DNA of 64,000 nt from Aspidapion aeneum (lineage: Eukaryota > Arthropoda > Insecta > Coleoptera > Brentidae). The stretch lies in assembly GCA_963576565.1 (NCBI GenBank), contig OY755038.1, positions 144,758,155 through 144,822,154 on the forward strand, in the 5' to 3' direction. Under the pieces are notes generated by a model that was not told where the DNA came from, did not search any database, and saw only the letters and a list, made by a program, of their open reading frames with translations. Below are positions 46,920 through 59,000 of the stretch, piece after piece; position 1 is the first letter of the stretch; each line of letters begins with the position of its first letter. Both the position numbers and the translations under genes were made by a program.

Positions 46920-47530
46920 TCCAAGATGGCGGCTGTCAAAGTTAAGAAAAAAAAATTAATTCCCTGTTTTAAGACAAATTAAATTAATTTTGATAAACTT
47001 ACCTTAAGTGGGACCTACTTAATTCAAAAATGTAAAAAAAAATTACACCTGTCACTTTAAAACAAAATGGCGGCTATATTTTAAAAAAATCGTTTTTCTT
47101 CGATATTTTCTTTATTTTTTGCGCGATATTTATTTTTAATACCTCATATTAAAGCCACTGACCCGCTCTTTAAAACTGATGAAAAAAAGTTATTAGTTTC
47201 TCAGCCGACACAAAGACGGCGTTTAATATGTCAAAAATAAAAGATACCTTTATAACCTGTAAACCAAATTAAATTTTAAAAAATATTTTTTTTGGATTTT
47301 ATCAACAGTAAGCCAGGTTTTGTAAAAATTTAAAAAAATTTACAATTTGACATTAAACATTTTAAGATGGCGGCCGAAGTTCAGATAAAAAAGTTATTTT
47401 TTTGTTCTTGTTTGACAGAACTAGTATTGCCGTGTAATATATCGATTTATACTAAATATAGGTCGCCGATTTTAAATATTTCATCATAAATGACACATGT
47501 CTATTATTATTATCCAAGATGGCGGCGGTC
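46920..47530. repeat. Old ~150-bp repeat marked by AAGATGGCGGC
   Basis: AAGATGGCGGC or a one-base variant occurs at 46923, 47064 (AAAATGGCGGC), 47364 and 47516, and a decayed form (AAAGACGGCGTTT) near 47213. Spacings are about 141, 150, 150 and 152 bp. The motif is followed by GTCAAA and an A/T-run in most copies. Between motifs the sequence has largely diverged. Confidence 0.65.
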
Positions 47531-48819
47531 AAAATATTTGAATAAATTGACATATTTTACTTAATAGCTATCTCCCTTAATATTGATCTAACAGTAACGT
47601 TTAAATTAGCAAAGTTAAATAATTTTTTCTAAATCATTAGAATCTGATGTCAAAAATGACATATGTCATACATTTGTCAAACTATTGACATATGGTTTAT
47701 TTTATTTAATCAAACACCTTGTATATAATGTTTTTAATTGATAGGGCTCCTTTTTCTGATTTCAAAAATATATAATATGTTGACATTTAGACCAGCCGTT
47801 ATTGAAATATTTGCATTGACATATACACTGTTAAAAAGGAAATTTTATTGTCTATGATAAAGTGTGAAAAAACTTTTTTTCCAAAAATCCTAGTTTTTAA
47901 GAAAATTGGATTAAACTTTAAGTTTAGTGTTATTTCTAAATTAATTTAATTTACGGACGTCCCTCCCTTGTTACAGATAAAACTAATCTTGCCTTATAAT
48001 ACATCGTGTAAAAGGTAATGTTATTCTCTACAATGACATATTGACGACATTTTTTGATATTGAGCTTGGTTTTTAAGATAATGTTTATTCTTTTTATTTT
48101 TTTACATTACCTCAATAAACAGACGCCGCTGCGCCCTGGAGAGGTTGTCGTTAGACGTACCCCAGTGTTTTATATATGATTAAAAAGAAAATTTTATTTT
48201 CTACATCAAAGATAATTACATATTCTCCCTTAGTTTTTGAAAAATTTTTAAAAAATATAAAAATTTTAAGTTTTGGGGGTCTGAAGAGTTTTCGGGGCTT
48301 TTTACTTCTAAAATTTAAAAAACTAATAAAAATTTATTTTAAGGTTAGATTTTACACGTTTTTGATGCATTTATGTGTTATCGTAGCTTTAGGGCTTTAA
48401 CTTAGTTAAATTATAAAATTTCGAACACTACTATAAGAGGAGGGGGGATAATAAAAAATTGGACCAAAACTGGGTTGGCAATATCCAGATAGTTAATATG
48501 TGACCTATTCTTAGAATCCATTGTCAAATTGCGGTCGTCATATTTTGCAAACTCAACTACCTTTAGCGTTTGCACTAGTCGTAGCGTAAAAATAATTGCG
48601 TTAACCAGGCAGAATAGCTCTTAGAACCTATATGCCAAATTTTATTAAAATCGGTTAAGTAGTTTCTGAAATTAGCATTAACAAATAATCGTCATCTAAC
48701 TTACCATATTTTTTGTTTCTAACAGTGCATTGTCACTAATATTCGCACACAAAGTGACCATAAAACCATAAAAATATTCGATCTGACAGCATTGACGCGT
48801 TTGCACAGTTTCACGTATA

Positions 48820-48933
48820 TCCTGTATTCCCTAAGTATTTCCCAATATTTTCTAGTATTTCCTTGTACTTCCTAGTATTTCCTAGTATTTCCCAGTACTA
48901 CCCAAGTATTTCCTGGTATTTCCTGGTATTTCC
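48820..48933. repeat. ~10-bp minisatellite, (TTTCCTAGTA)n-like
   Basis: About eleven degenerate units such as TTTCCTAGTA, TTTCCCAGTA and TTTCCTGGTA follow one another. Confidence 0.85.
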
Positions 48934-49231
48934 ACTAGCCTGTACACCTAAAGGAAATACCGAGCCAGCCCTCGGCCATAACGTCAAAATTTGGGCTCCG
49001 TGGACTTTTTGTTGAAGACTATCTTATAAAACTATAGGTGCCAAAATATTTTTTCAACTCTGAACGATTTAAGCTACAGTAATGTACTAATTTGTTGGCT
49101 GTCAAATAAAATTATATATTATAATTTTTTATATATAGCAGACCTATGGATATTTGTATAAGTTACCAATTTGATAAGACATAGTTGTGCAGGTTGTGCA
49201 GGGGTAAATAGTTTAAAAGATATTACGGTGA

Positions 49232-50075
49232 CGTAATATACGACCAACGTATTCGGTCATCAGAAATCAAAAGTTTACAATTACTACAAAACGCATGCGT
49301 AAGGTTAATATGTGGACTAAAAAGAAGAGATCGCATTTCAGAACATTTAAATAATTTGGGTTGGCTAAACATGAAAGAAAGGCGATTTCTTCATTCGTCT
49401 ATTTTTCACCACAAAATTATGACATCGAAAAAGCCACCATACTTGTTTGAAAAAGTTCTATTTAGACATAACATTCATGTTCTCAACACACGACATAAAG
49501 GCCTTATTACAATCCCTCGTTCGAAAACAAGTTTATATCATGGATCTTTCTCTTACTCGATTGCAAAATTGTATAACAAAATTCCGTGTAACTACAAAAA
49601 TGTGTCAAGTATTATTGCTTTTAAAAAATTAATTACACGAGAACTATTTTCAAATAGATTTGAGATTTAAAATAAAAATTATTACTTATATTATATATAT
49701 ATAGCATTAAATCATAAGTATCAATACATATATATTAGTTTTATTGTTTAACTCTTTTAATCTATATCTAGGTTAATTCTTATAATAGAAATACATTAAT
49801 TAATAATTTAAATTATACTTTTTTTGGGTATTGTATGTTTTATGTAGGACACAGGTTTTTTTTTCTACTGAGTTTCTAATTCAAATCGGATTATATACTA
49901 TTTTTTAATTTTGTATTGGGCCTGAGTGGAAGAGCGTGTTTCCTGCTAGGTAACTAGCAGGCAGCGCGAACTCTGACCGTTGCCACATATCCTAGTTTTA
50001 GATATACGAGCATATGTATTTATATATATATATTTTTTTTGTGGCAATAAAAACATTAATTATTATTGTTATTAT
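49232..50075 (+). mobile_element. 3' end of a CR1/Jockey-like LINE
   Basis: The plus strand has an open frame covering LQLLQNACVRLICGLKRRD, NNLGWLNMKERR, KKPPYLFEKV and GSFSYSIAKLYNKIP to the stop at 49668-49670. This is the region after the RT palm in CR1/Jockey-type LINEs (nicked-strand RT C-terminus). Upstream RT motifs are absent, so it is 5'-truncated. The 3' UTR ends with a hairpin (CCTGCTAG, loop GTAA, CTAGCAGG at 49942-49961) and a tail GGCAATAAAAAC followed by ATT repeats at 50043-50075. The frame has no stop over about 140 codons, so this copy is not very old. The RT tail alone has no function. Confidence 0.82.
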
Positions 50076-50130
50076 ATAAGGCATAATCTAAAAGCCTAGG
50101 AATAATTATGTGAATGCCGATGTGCGTGCC

Positions 50131-52252
50131 AAGTTTCATTACTGTAGCTTATACCGTTTAGAATTAAAGAAAAAGAGACCCATGACGGATCTGATACCTT
50201 CCTAGCCTATTAGCACACTTCAAATAAAGCCATGATATATCAGCCTTGAAAACAGTTTTTGTGAATATCTCAGAAAACTGAAGCTTCTATTACGTTTTCG
50301 GTTATAACACAAGTTATTAATCAGAATGTAATCTACTATATGCCTACCTCATATTGATGAGATGCTCCTTTTAAAAGTTAGCATTTAAAAAAGAAATATT
50401 GTGAAAAACTGTCAATAACATTAATGCAATTTTGCAAACGAAAAAAATTTGATTTTTAGAAAATTTTATTATTAATTTCACCCTGTAGCTCAAATCCTCG
50501 AACAAAAGGTAATACAACCAGTTAATGGTCTGACTGTTTAAGGTGTTTTTAACTGTTGTTTGCAAACGACAGCCCTCGAAAATGTTGTTTTTAAAAATGT
50601 GATTTTTAGAAAATTTTACTACTTATTTCGATATCACCCTGCAGCTCAATTCCTAAGAATAAAGATAATACAAACAGTTAATGGTACGACTGTCTAACGT
50701 GTTTCTAACTATTTTTGTAAACGAAACCTCTCGACATCGTTGTTTTTTAAAAATGTGATTTTTAGAAAATTTTACTACTAATTTCGATATCACCCTGTAG
50801 CTCAAATCCTGGAACAAAAGGTAATACAACCAGTTAATGGTCTGACTGTTTAAGGTGTTTCTAACTGTTTTTTGCAAAAGACAGCTCTCGAAAATGGTTT
50901 TTTAAAAATGTGATTTTTAGAAAATGTTACTACTAATTTCGATATCACCCTGTAGCTCAATTCCTGAGAATAAGGATAATACAAACAGTTAATGGTACGA
51001 CTGTTTAATATGTTTCTAACTATTTTTTGCTAACGAAAGCTCTCGACATTGTTTTTTTTACAAATGTGATTTTTAGAAAATTTTACTACCAATTTCGATA
51101 TCACCCTGTAGCTCAATTCCTGAAAATAAAGTTAATACAAACAACTAATGGTACGACTGTTTAACGTGTTTCTAACTATTTTTTGCAAACGAAGTTTCAT
51201 TACTGTAGCTTATACCGTTTAGAATTAAAGAAAAAGAGACCCATGACGGATCTGATACCTTCCTAGCCTATTAGCACACTTCAAATAAAGCCATGATATA
51301 TCAGCCTTGAAAACAGTTTTTGTGAATATCTCAGAAAACTGAAGCTTCTATTACGTTTTCGGTTATAACACAAGTTATTAATCAGAATGTAATCTACTAT
51401 ATGCCTACCTCATATTGATGAGATGCTCCTTTTAAAAGTTAGCATTTAAAAAAAAAATATTGTGAAAAACTGTCAATAACATTAATGCAATTTTGCAAAC
51501 GAAAAAAATTTGATTTTTAGAAAATTTTATTATTAATTTCACCCTGTAGCTCAAATCCTCGAACAAAAGGTAATACAACCAGTTAATGGTCTGACTGTTT
51601 AAGGTGTTTTTAACTGTTGTTTGCAAACGACAGCCCTCGAAAATGTTGTTTTTAAAAATGTGATTTTTAGAAAATTTTACTACTTATTTCGATATCACCC
51701 TGCAGCTCAATTCCTAAGAATAAAGATAATACAAACAGTTAATGGTACGACTGTCTAACGTGTTTCTAACTATTTTTGTAAACGAAACCTCTCGACATCG
51801 TTGTTTTTTAAAAATGTGATTTTTAGAAAATTTTACTACTAATTTCGATATCACCCTGTAGCTCAAATCCTGGAACAAAAGGTAATACAACCAGTTAATG
51901 GTCTGACTGTTTAAGGTGTTTCTAACTGTTTTTTGCAAAAGACAGCTCTCGAAAATGGTTTTTTAAAAATGTGATTTTTAGAAAATGTTACTACTAATTT
52001 CGATATCACCCTGTAGCTCAATTCCTGAGAATAAGGATAATACAAACAGTTAATGGTACGACTGTTTAATATGTTTCTAACTATTTTTTGCTAACGAAAG
52101 CTCTCGACATTGTTTTTTTTACAAATGTGATTTTTAGAAAATTTTACTACCAATTTCGATATCACCCTGTAGCTCAATTCCTGAAAATAAAGTTAATACA
52201 AACAACTAATGGTACGACTGTTTAACGTGTTTCTAACTATTTTTTGCAAACG
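50131..52252 (+). repeat. 1061-bp near-perfect tandem duplication
   Basis: 50131-51191 and 51192-52252, both starting AAGTTTCATTACTGTAGC, differ at about one base (in the A-run near 50392/51453). The junction is CAAACGAAG|TTTCATT, joining a satellite unit to the block start at a shared AAG. Copy B has the segment once. Confidence 0.93.
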
Positions 52253-53115
52253 AAGGCTCTCGACATTGTTGTTTTTTAAAAATATGATTTTTAGAAAATT
52301 TTACTACTAATTTGGATATCACCCTGTAGCTCAATTCCTGAGAAAAAAGATAATACAAACAGTTAATGGTACGACTGTTTAACGTGTTTCTAACTATTTT
52401 TTGCAAACGAAAGCTCTCGACATTGTGGTTTTTTAAAAATGTGATTTTTAGAAAATTTTACTACTAATTTCGATATCACCATGTAGCTCAATTCCTGAGA
52501 ATAAAGATAATATAAACAGTTAATGATACGACAGTTTAACGTGTCTCTAACTATTTTTTGCAAACGAAAGCTCTTGACATTGTTGTTTTTTAAAAATGTG
52601 ATTTTTAGAAAATTTTACTACTAATTTCGATATCACCCTGTAGCTCAATTCCTGAGAATAAAGATAATACAAACAGTTAATGGTACGACTGTTTAACGTG
52701 TCTTTAACTATTTTTTGAAAACGAAAGCTCTCGACATTGTTGTTTTTGAAAAATGTGATTTTTAGAAAATGTTACTACTAATTTCAATATCACCCTGTAG
52801 CTCAATTCCTCAGAATAAAGATAATACAAACAATTAATGGTACGGCTGTTTAACGTGTTTCTAAATATTTTTTGCAAACGAAAGCTCTCGACATTGTTGT
52901 TTTTTAAAAATGTGATTTTTAGGAAATTCTACTACTAATTTTGATATCACCCTGTAGCTCAATTCCTGAGAATAAATATAACACAAACAGTTAATAGTAC
53001 GACTGTTTAACGTGTTTCGAACTATTTTTTGCAAACGGAAGCTGTCGACATTGTTGTTTTTTAAAAATGTGATTATTAGAAAATTTTACTACTAATTTCG
53101 ATATCACCCTGTAGC
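50400..53115 (+). repeat. ~156-bp satellite array in copy A
   Basis: Units share ATGTGATTTTTAGAAAATTT, then TACTACTAATTTCGATATCA, then CACCCTGTAGCTCAATTCCT, then GGTACGACTGTTTAACGTGT and TTTTTTGCAAACGAAAGCTC. About 17 units, with variants such as GGTCTGACTG. The last unit ends at CTCATCCCCTGAACC. Confidence 0.9.
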
Positions 53116-55849
53116 TCATCCCCTGAACCTAAATTTGATATTATCCATTACCAGTATGATTTTTAGACTATTTTCAACTTTTTATTGCCAAGTAAAAAAC
53201 TAGGATTTTTTTACAGTTTTTGTGTTCACCCTGTAGCAGACCTTGATAACCTGGGTTAGGCAGATTCTTTCCGATCTCTTGTCATACCTGGTCGAAAGAA
53301 ATATCTGACAAACCTTATTTTTAATTATACGAATTTTTAAAAATTTTAAAACGTTTCAAAGGTTTTTTTTTGGGCCACGGGGTGCAATAATTCCGAAAAA
53401 AATTTTTTTTTTGTTATAAACTGATTAAACCTAATAATTTTCTATCCTAAAAGTAATTTGAGTTTATTAAAACCTTTTCTAGTTGTTATTTTCTGGTCGA
53501 CTTTACTTTAACGCAGATTGAAATCCGAATCCCAAGCTAACTTCAGCACCGTTTCAGTTATTCAAATATACCATAGGTTCTAAGGTTTTTATTAATTCAA
53601 CGCATTTTCAGGCATAAAACTTTATAATATTTTACACCAAAATATTTATTAAAATTTTGGTAAACGTTATAAAATTATCATTTGTAAAACGATATTTAAG
53701 GCAAATGTTATGTTTTTGGGAGTTTCGAAATTTTTTCAAAAAGTGCTATTTTTAAGCATGTTTGGCATAAAAACTCCGACAGGATTTTTGTAGAATTATT
53801 CAGTTTTTAAAAGCTTGTTCACCACTAAAACATAGATATTCTAGGTACACAAATGAAGAGATGTCAAATTGCACCCGAATCCCAATGTTTTTTTACGTAG
53901 CATTTTTTTTACAGCACTTATGTTTGAATTTTTTTATTGCACTCCCGGACTATTTTTGATTAACCGCAATATTTTTTTAAATAATTTTGTTTAGCCTTAA
54001 CAATAATTAAGCAACATAATAGGAATAAAAAATACTTTAAAAAAATTATTTAATTTTAAGATCAATTTTTTAATTTTTTTTATAAAACGCAATTTTGCTA
54101 ACTGTAGTATTTTTTTGCACGGTTCTATATAAAGATAATATATAAATCTAAGCACATTATGATTGGTCAACTCAAAAAATACAATAATTTTTATAAGAAA
54201 TCAAAGTAATAATTACTAAACTTTATTGCAGCGAACTAAATAATCCAACAGTTTTAAAAATTACAAATCTAAAAAAACTTGAAATATTTGTTGGTACTGT
54301 TATACAACGGTTCAAAGATGCATTTACTGCTTCCATAAAATTGCAAATAAGATTGTCCTACATATTACAGTTTTTGAGATATTTGACAAAAAGTAGATTA
54401 CTTTCAATCTTTAGGGTGTCGCAACGCTACCTATAATGCGACGCCGAGCAAAGCACTATTTTCCCCTTCGTTGAGTTCTTAAACACATGCCATTTCAAAA
54501 TCAACCAAAAATTGAATATTTTAAAATTGGCTTCCCTATACTATTAATATTAGTATTATTATTAAGGTTTTATCTGTGGTGTGATTGTTTTCTCTGTGGT
54601 ACCCATAGACGAATGACAGAGATAGACCAGACACTTACACGGTGGGAGTTTTATTACTCAATTGGCGCGGTATACCGGGGTACCGTGCTAAAACCAGCGC
54701 CTCTCCAACTTTGTACTCCTAACTAAACATTTACAGCGGGATTTGAAACAATATAACGCTTGCGCAGTTTGGCTCTATGCTACAGAGCTTTTCAAATTAT
54801 TGCCAATCAAGCTATAATATGGTGTTTTGAATAATTTTTATCAAATTAAATTTTGACACCAAAAGATCCATTCTAATCGTCAATTAAATACATAGTCTTA
54901 AATTTAAACTCTGCGCGCTGATAAGAATGAGTTATTTTGTGTCAACGCTCAATTTGCCTAAAAACACTCTATAAACACCAATTATTAAGGAAGCTTAATC
55001 AAAGAATTTTTTTTTATTAATTACTACTAGCAACAATAAAAAGGAAAGTTGAATTTTTTTAATTAAATCTAAGGTTTAGAAGTTTGTTTCCCATTGATAT
55101 AGGTACATAAATTTCCTTGAGAGGATAATTTTCTAGTAAAAAAAGACTGACGAATATCCTGCAGTAAATTCCTTTTTATTGGGGGCATAGAATACATTAA
55201 CTTAATTATTAAAATGCTTTATACATAATAATGTTGCAAATATAGCTTATTTTTCTATCAACGGGGACTTTTTAAATTTTTTTTTTTTATGAAAATATAA
55301 ACTAATGGATTTGGTAAATTTATTTAAAGTAGGTAACGAATCTGTGATTACGACGCAAAGAACTTTTCGTTCTCACTTCGCACTTGGTGGACATTTTTTA
55401 GTTCCAGATCCTTTGTGGATACCATTGATTTCTATACCCTATGGGTAGACCCGGCATGTGCCTAAATTGCCATTATATCAAGCTTTTATCGCAATTGACC
55501 AAATACAAGTAAGAATTTAATGAACAAGATAGGGATAAAAATAGAATTTCGGTTTGGTGAGTCCGGACACATGCAACATGGCAAAAATATTCTATTTGCT
55601 TGTCTGGGATAAAAAAGGGCAGTGGCGGCGCAAAATAAAAATTTTGAATTCCACTAGAATTTTTTTATCAACAATTTTCTGTTTGAATAATAAATAATTC
55701 ATGAATACTTACATGTGTATACTGTGTTTACAAAATTCTCTTCAGTAAAAAAAAAGAGTAAAAATAATTTTTAAGCATGCTAAGTGCAGTGGATGTATTA
55801 AAATTATTGTTTTCATCTTAGAACTTTACAAATGTTGTACCTTCCAGGT

Positions 55850-55965
55850 AAAATATTTTCTTTCTTTGAAAAAGGGTCTTCTTCAACTCTTCTCTTCTTG
55901 GGTGGACTACAAGTTATGCTCGAGTCAGATGAAAGTTCGGAACTAAAAATTTCAATTCGGAATGG
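55850..55965 (-). other. Exon-like patch with a basic nuclear-signal motif
   Basis: On the minus strand an open stretch reads SSELSSDSSITCSPPKKRRV and EEDPFSKKENILPG, ending near GGAAG|GTACAA, which resembles a splice donor. PPKKRRVEED looks like a nuclear localisation signal in a Ser/acidic-rich setting. It is the most protein-like piece of the duplicated block, but it is under 45 codons and could be chance. The copy in block B (60763-60830) is cut after SSIT. I cannot name a family. Confidence 0.3.
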
Positions 55966-56051
55966 GACAACTGGGCGCCGGGCCAACTCGGCGCCGCCAA
56001 CAGGGTGCCACGCCGGGCCTGATGGGCGCCGGGCCAACTCAGCGCCGGACT
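55965..56051 (+). repeat. GC-rich repeat, GGACAACTGGGCGCCG orientation
   Basis: 87 bp made of alternating GGCGCCGGGCCAACTCGGCGCC-like units, running from GGACAACTGGGCGCCG to GCGCCGGACTA. The same family lies inverted at 61051-61131, so the two enclose copy B of the duplicated block. Its GC content is far above its surroundings. Confidence 0.88.
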
Positions 56052-56058
56052 ATTTTTT

Positions 56059-59000
56059 GGCAATAAAAACATTAATTATTATTATTATTATATAAGGCAT
56101 AATCTAAAAGCCTGGGAATAATTATGTGAATGCCGATGTGCGTGCCAAGTTTCATTACTGTAGCTTATACCGTTTAGAATTAAAGAAAAAGAGACCCATG
56201 ACGGATCTGATACCTTCCTAGCCTATTAGCACACTTCAAATAAAGCCATGATATATCAGCCTTGAAAACAGTTTTTGTGAATATCTCAGAAAACTGAAGC
56301 TTCTATTACGTTTTCAGTTATAACACAAGTTATTCATCAGAATGTAATCTACTATATGCCTACCTCATATTGATGAGATGCTCCTTTTAAAAGTTAGCAT
56401 TTAAAAAAAAAATATTGTGAAAAACTGTCAATAACATTAATGCAATTTTGCAAACGAAAAAAATGTGATTTTTAGAAAATTTTATTATTAATTTCACCCT
56501 GTAGCTCAAATCCTGGAACAAAAGGTAATACAACCAGTTAATGGTCTGACTGTTTAAGGTGTTTTTAACTGTTGTTTGCAAACGACAGCCCTCGAAAATG
56601 TTGTTTTTAAAAATGTGATTTTTAGAAAATTTTACTACTTATTTCGATATCACCCTGCAGCTCAATTCCTAAGAATAAAGATAATACAAACAGTTAATGG
56701 TACGACTGTCTAACGTGTTTCTAACTATTTTTGCAAACGAAAGCTCTCGACATCATTGTTTTTTAAAAATGTGATTTTTAGAAAATTTTACTACTAATTT
56801 CGATATCACCCTGTAGCTCAAATCCTGGAACAAAAGGTAATACAACCAGTTAATGGTCTGACTGTTTAAGGTGTTTCTAACTGTTTTTTGAAAAGACAGC
56901 TCTCGAAAATTGTTTTTTAAAAATGTGATTTTTAGAAAATGTTACTACTAATTTCGATATCACCCTGTAGCTCAATTCCTGAGAATAAGGATAATACAAA
57001 CAGTTAATGGTACGACTGTTTAACGTGTTTCTAACTAACTATTTTTTGCTAACGAAAGCTCTCGACATTGTTTTTTTTTACAAATGTGATTTTTAGAAAA
57101 TTTTACTACCAATTTCGATATAACCCTGTAGCTCAATTCCTGAAAATAAAGTTAATACAAACAACTAATGGTACGACTGTTTAACGTGTTTCTAACTATT
57201 TTTTGCAAACGAAGGCTCTCGACATTGTTGTTTTTTAAAAATATGATTTTTAGAAAATTTTACTACTAATTTGGATATCACCCTGTAGCTCAATTCCTGA
57301 GAATAAAGATAATACAAACAGTTAATGGTACGACTGTTTAACGTGTCTCTAACTATTTTTTGCAAACGAAAGCTCTTGACATTGTTGTTTTTTAAAAATG
57401 TGATTTTTAGAAAATTTTACTACTAATTTCGATATCACCCTGTAGCTCAATTCCTGAGAATAAAGATAAGACAAACAGTTAATGGTACGACTGTTTAACG
57501 TGTCTTTAACTATTTTTTGTAAACGAAAGCTCTCGACATTGTTGTTTTTGAAAAATGTGATTTTTAGAAAATGTTACTACTAATTTCAATATCACCCTGT
57601 AGCTCAATTCCTCAGAATAAAGATAATACAAACAATTAATGGTACGGCTGTTTAACGTGTTTCTAAATATTTTTTGCAAACGAAAGCTCTCAACATTGTT
57701 GTTTTTTAAAAATGTGATTTTTAGGAAATTCTACTACTAATTTTGATATCACCCTGTAGCTCAATTCCTGAGAATAAATATAACACAAACAGTTAATAGT
57801 ACGACTGTTTAACGTGTTTCTAACTATTTTTTGCAAACGAAAGCTCTCAAGATTGTTGTTTTTTAAAAATGTGATTTTTAGAAAATTTTACTACTAATTT
57901 CGATATCACCCTGTAGCTCAATTCCTGAGAATAAATATAACACAAACAGTTAATAGTACGACTGTTTAACGTGTTTCTAACTATTTTTTGCAAACGGAAG
58001 CTGTCGACATTGTTGTTTTTTAAAAATGTGATTATTAGAAAATTTCACTACTAATTTCGATATCACCCGGTAGCTCATCCCCTGAACCTAAATTTGATAT
58101 TATCCATTACCAGTATGATTTTTAGACTATTTTCAACTTTTTATTGCCAAGTAAAAAACTAGGATTTTTTTACAGTTTTTGTGTTCACCCTGTAGCAGAC
58201 CTTGATAACCTGGGTTAGGCAGATTCTTTCCGATCTCTTGTCATACCTGGTCGAAAGAAATATCTGACAAACCTTATTTTTAATTATACGAATTTTTAAA
58301 AATTTTAAAACGTTTCAAAGGTTTTTTTTTGGGCCACGGGGTGCAATAATTCCGAAAAATATTTTTTTTTGTTATAAACTGATTAAACCTAATAATTTTC
58401 TATCCTAAAAGTAATTTGAGTTTGAAATCCGAATCCCAAGCTAACTTCAGCACCGTTTCAGTTATTCAAATATACCATAGGTTCTAAGGTTTTTATTAAT
58501 TCAACGCATTTTGAGGCATAAAACTTTATAATATTTTACACCAAAAAATTTATTAAAATTCTGGTAAATGTTATAAAATTATCATTTGTAAAACGATATT
58601 TAAGGCAAATGTTATGTTTTTGGGAGTTTCGAAATTTTTTCAAAAAGTGCTATTTTTAAGCATGTTTGGCATAAAAACTCCGACAGGATTTTTGTAGAAT
58701 TATTCAGTTTTTAAAAGCTTGTTCACCACTAAAACATAGATATTCCAGGTACACAAATGAAGAGATGTCAAATTGCACCCGAATCCCAATGTTTTTTTAC
58801 GTAGCATTTTTTTTACAGCACTTATGTTTGAATTTTTTTATTGCACTCCCGGACTATTTTTGATTAACCGCAATATTTTTTTAAATAATTTTGTTTAGCC
58901 TTAACAATAATTAAGCAACATAATAGGAATAAAAAATACTTAAAAAAATTATTTAATTTTAAGATCAATTTTTTTATTTTTTTTATAAAACGCAATTTTG

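Larger units (their letters stand above)
46521..49231. other. Non-coding interval with old repeats
   Basis: No protein-like frame. It holds the AAGATGGCGGC repeat (46920-47530) and the TTTCC minisatellite (48820-48933), listed separately. Around 47415 and 47965 a segment like CAGA..TAGTATTGCC..TAATA.ATCG recurs in degenerate form, suggesting further old repeat structure. Confidence 0.5.
50043..55922 (+). repeat. Duplicated block, copy A (with internal 1061-bp duplication)
   Basis: The sequence from GGCAATAAAAAC (50043) to TATGCTCGA (55922) recurs at 56059-60831 in the same orientation with few differences. It starts inside the LINE 3' tail. It contains a ~156-bp satellite (about 50380-53110), a ~2.8-kb AT-rich non-coding part (54480-54730 less AT-rich, with GGTATACC and GGTACC palindromes), and no recognisable protein. 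The short frames are not conserved with anything I know. Copy A is longer because 1061 bp are repeated. Confidence 0.88.

Noticed and set aside
50371..51938. Repeated 64- and 74-codon minus-strand ORFs (NTLNSQTINWLYYLL)
   Set aside because: They are frames across the 156-bp satellite; the same peptide recurs because the DNA unit recurs.
54487..54726. 79-codon ORF in duplicated block A
   Set aside because: The matching frame in block B is disrupted (an indel near 59456), and no motif is recognisable.
50400..58085. CRISPR-like array
   Set aside because: Units of about 156 bp are directly adjacent and similar along their whole length, with no unique spacers, in eukaryotic DNA.
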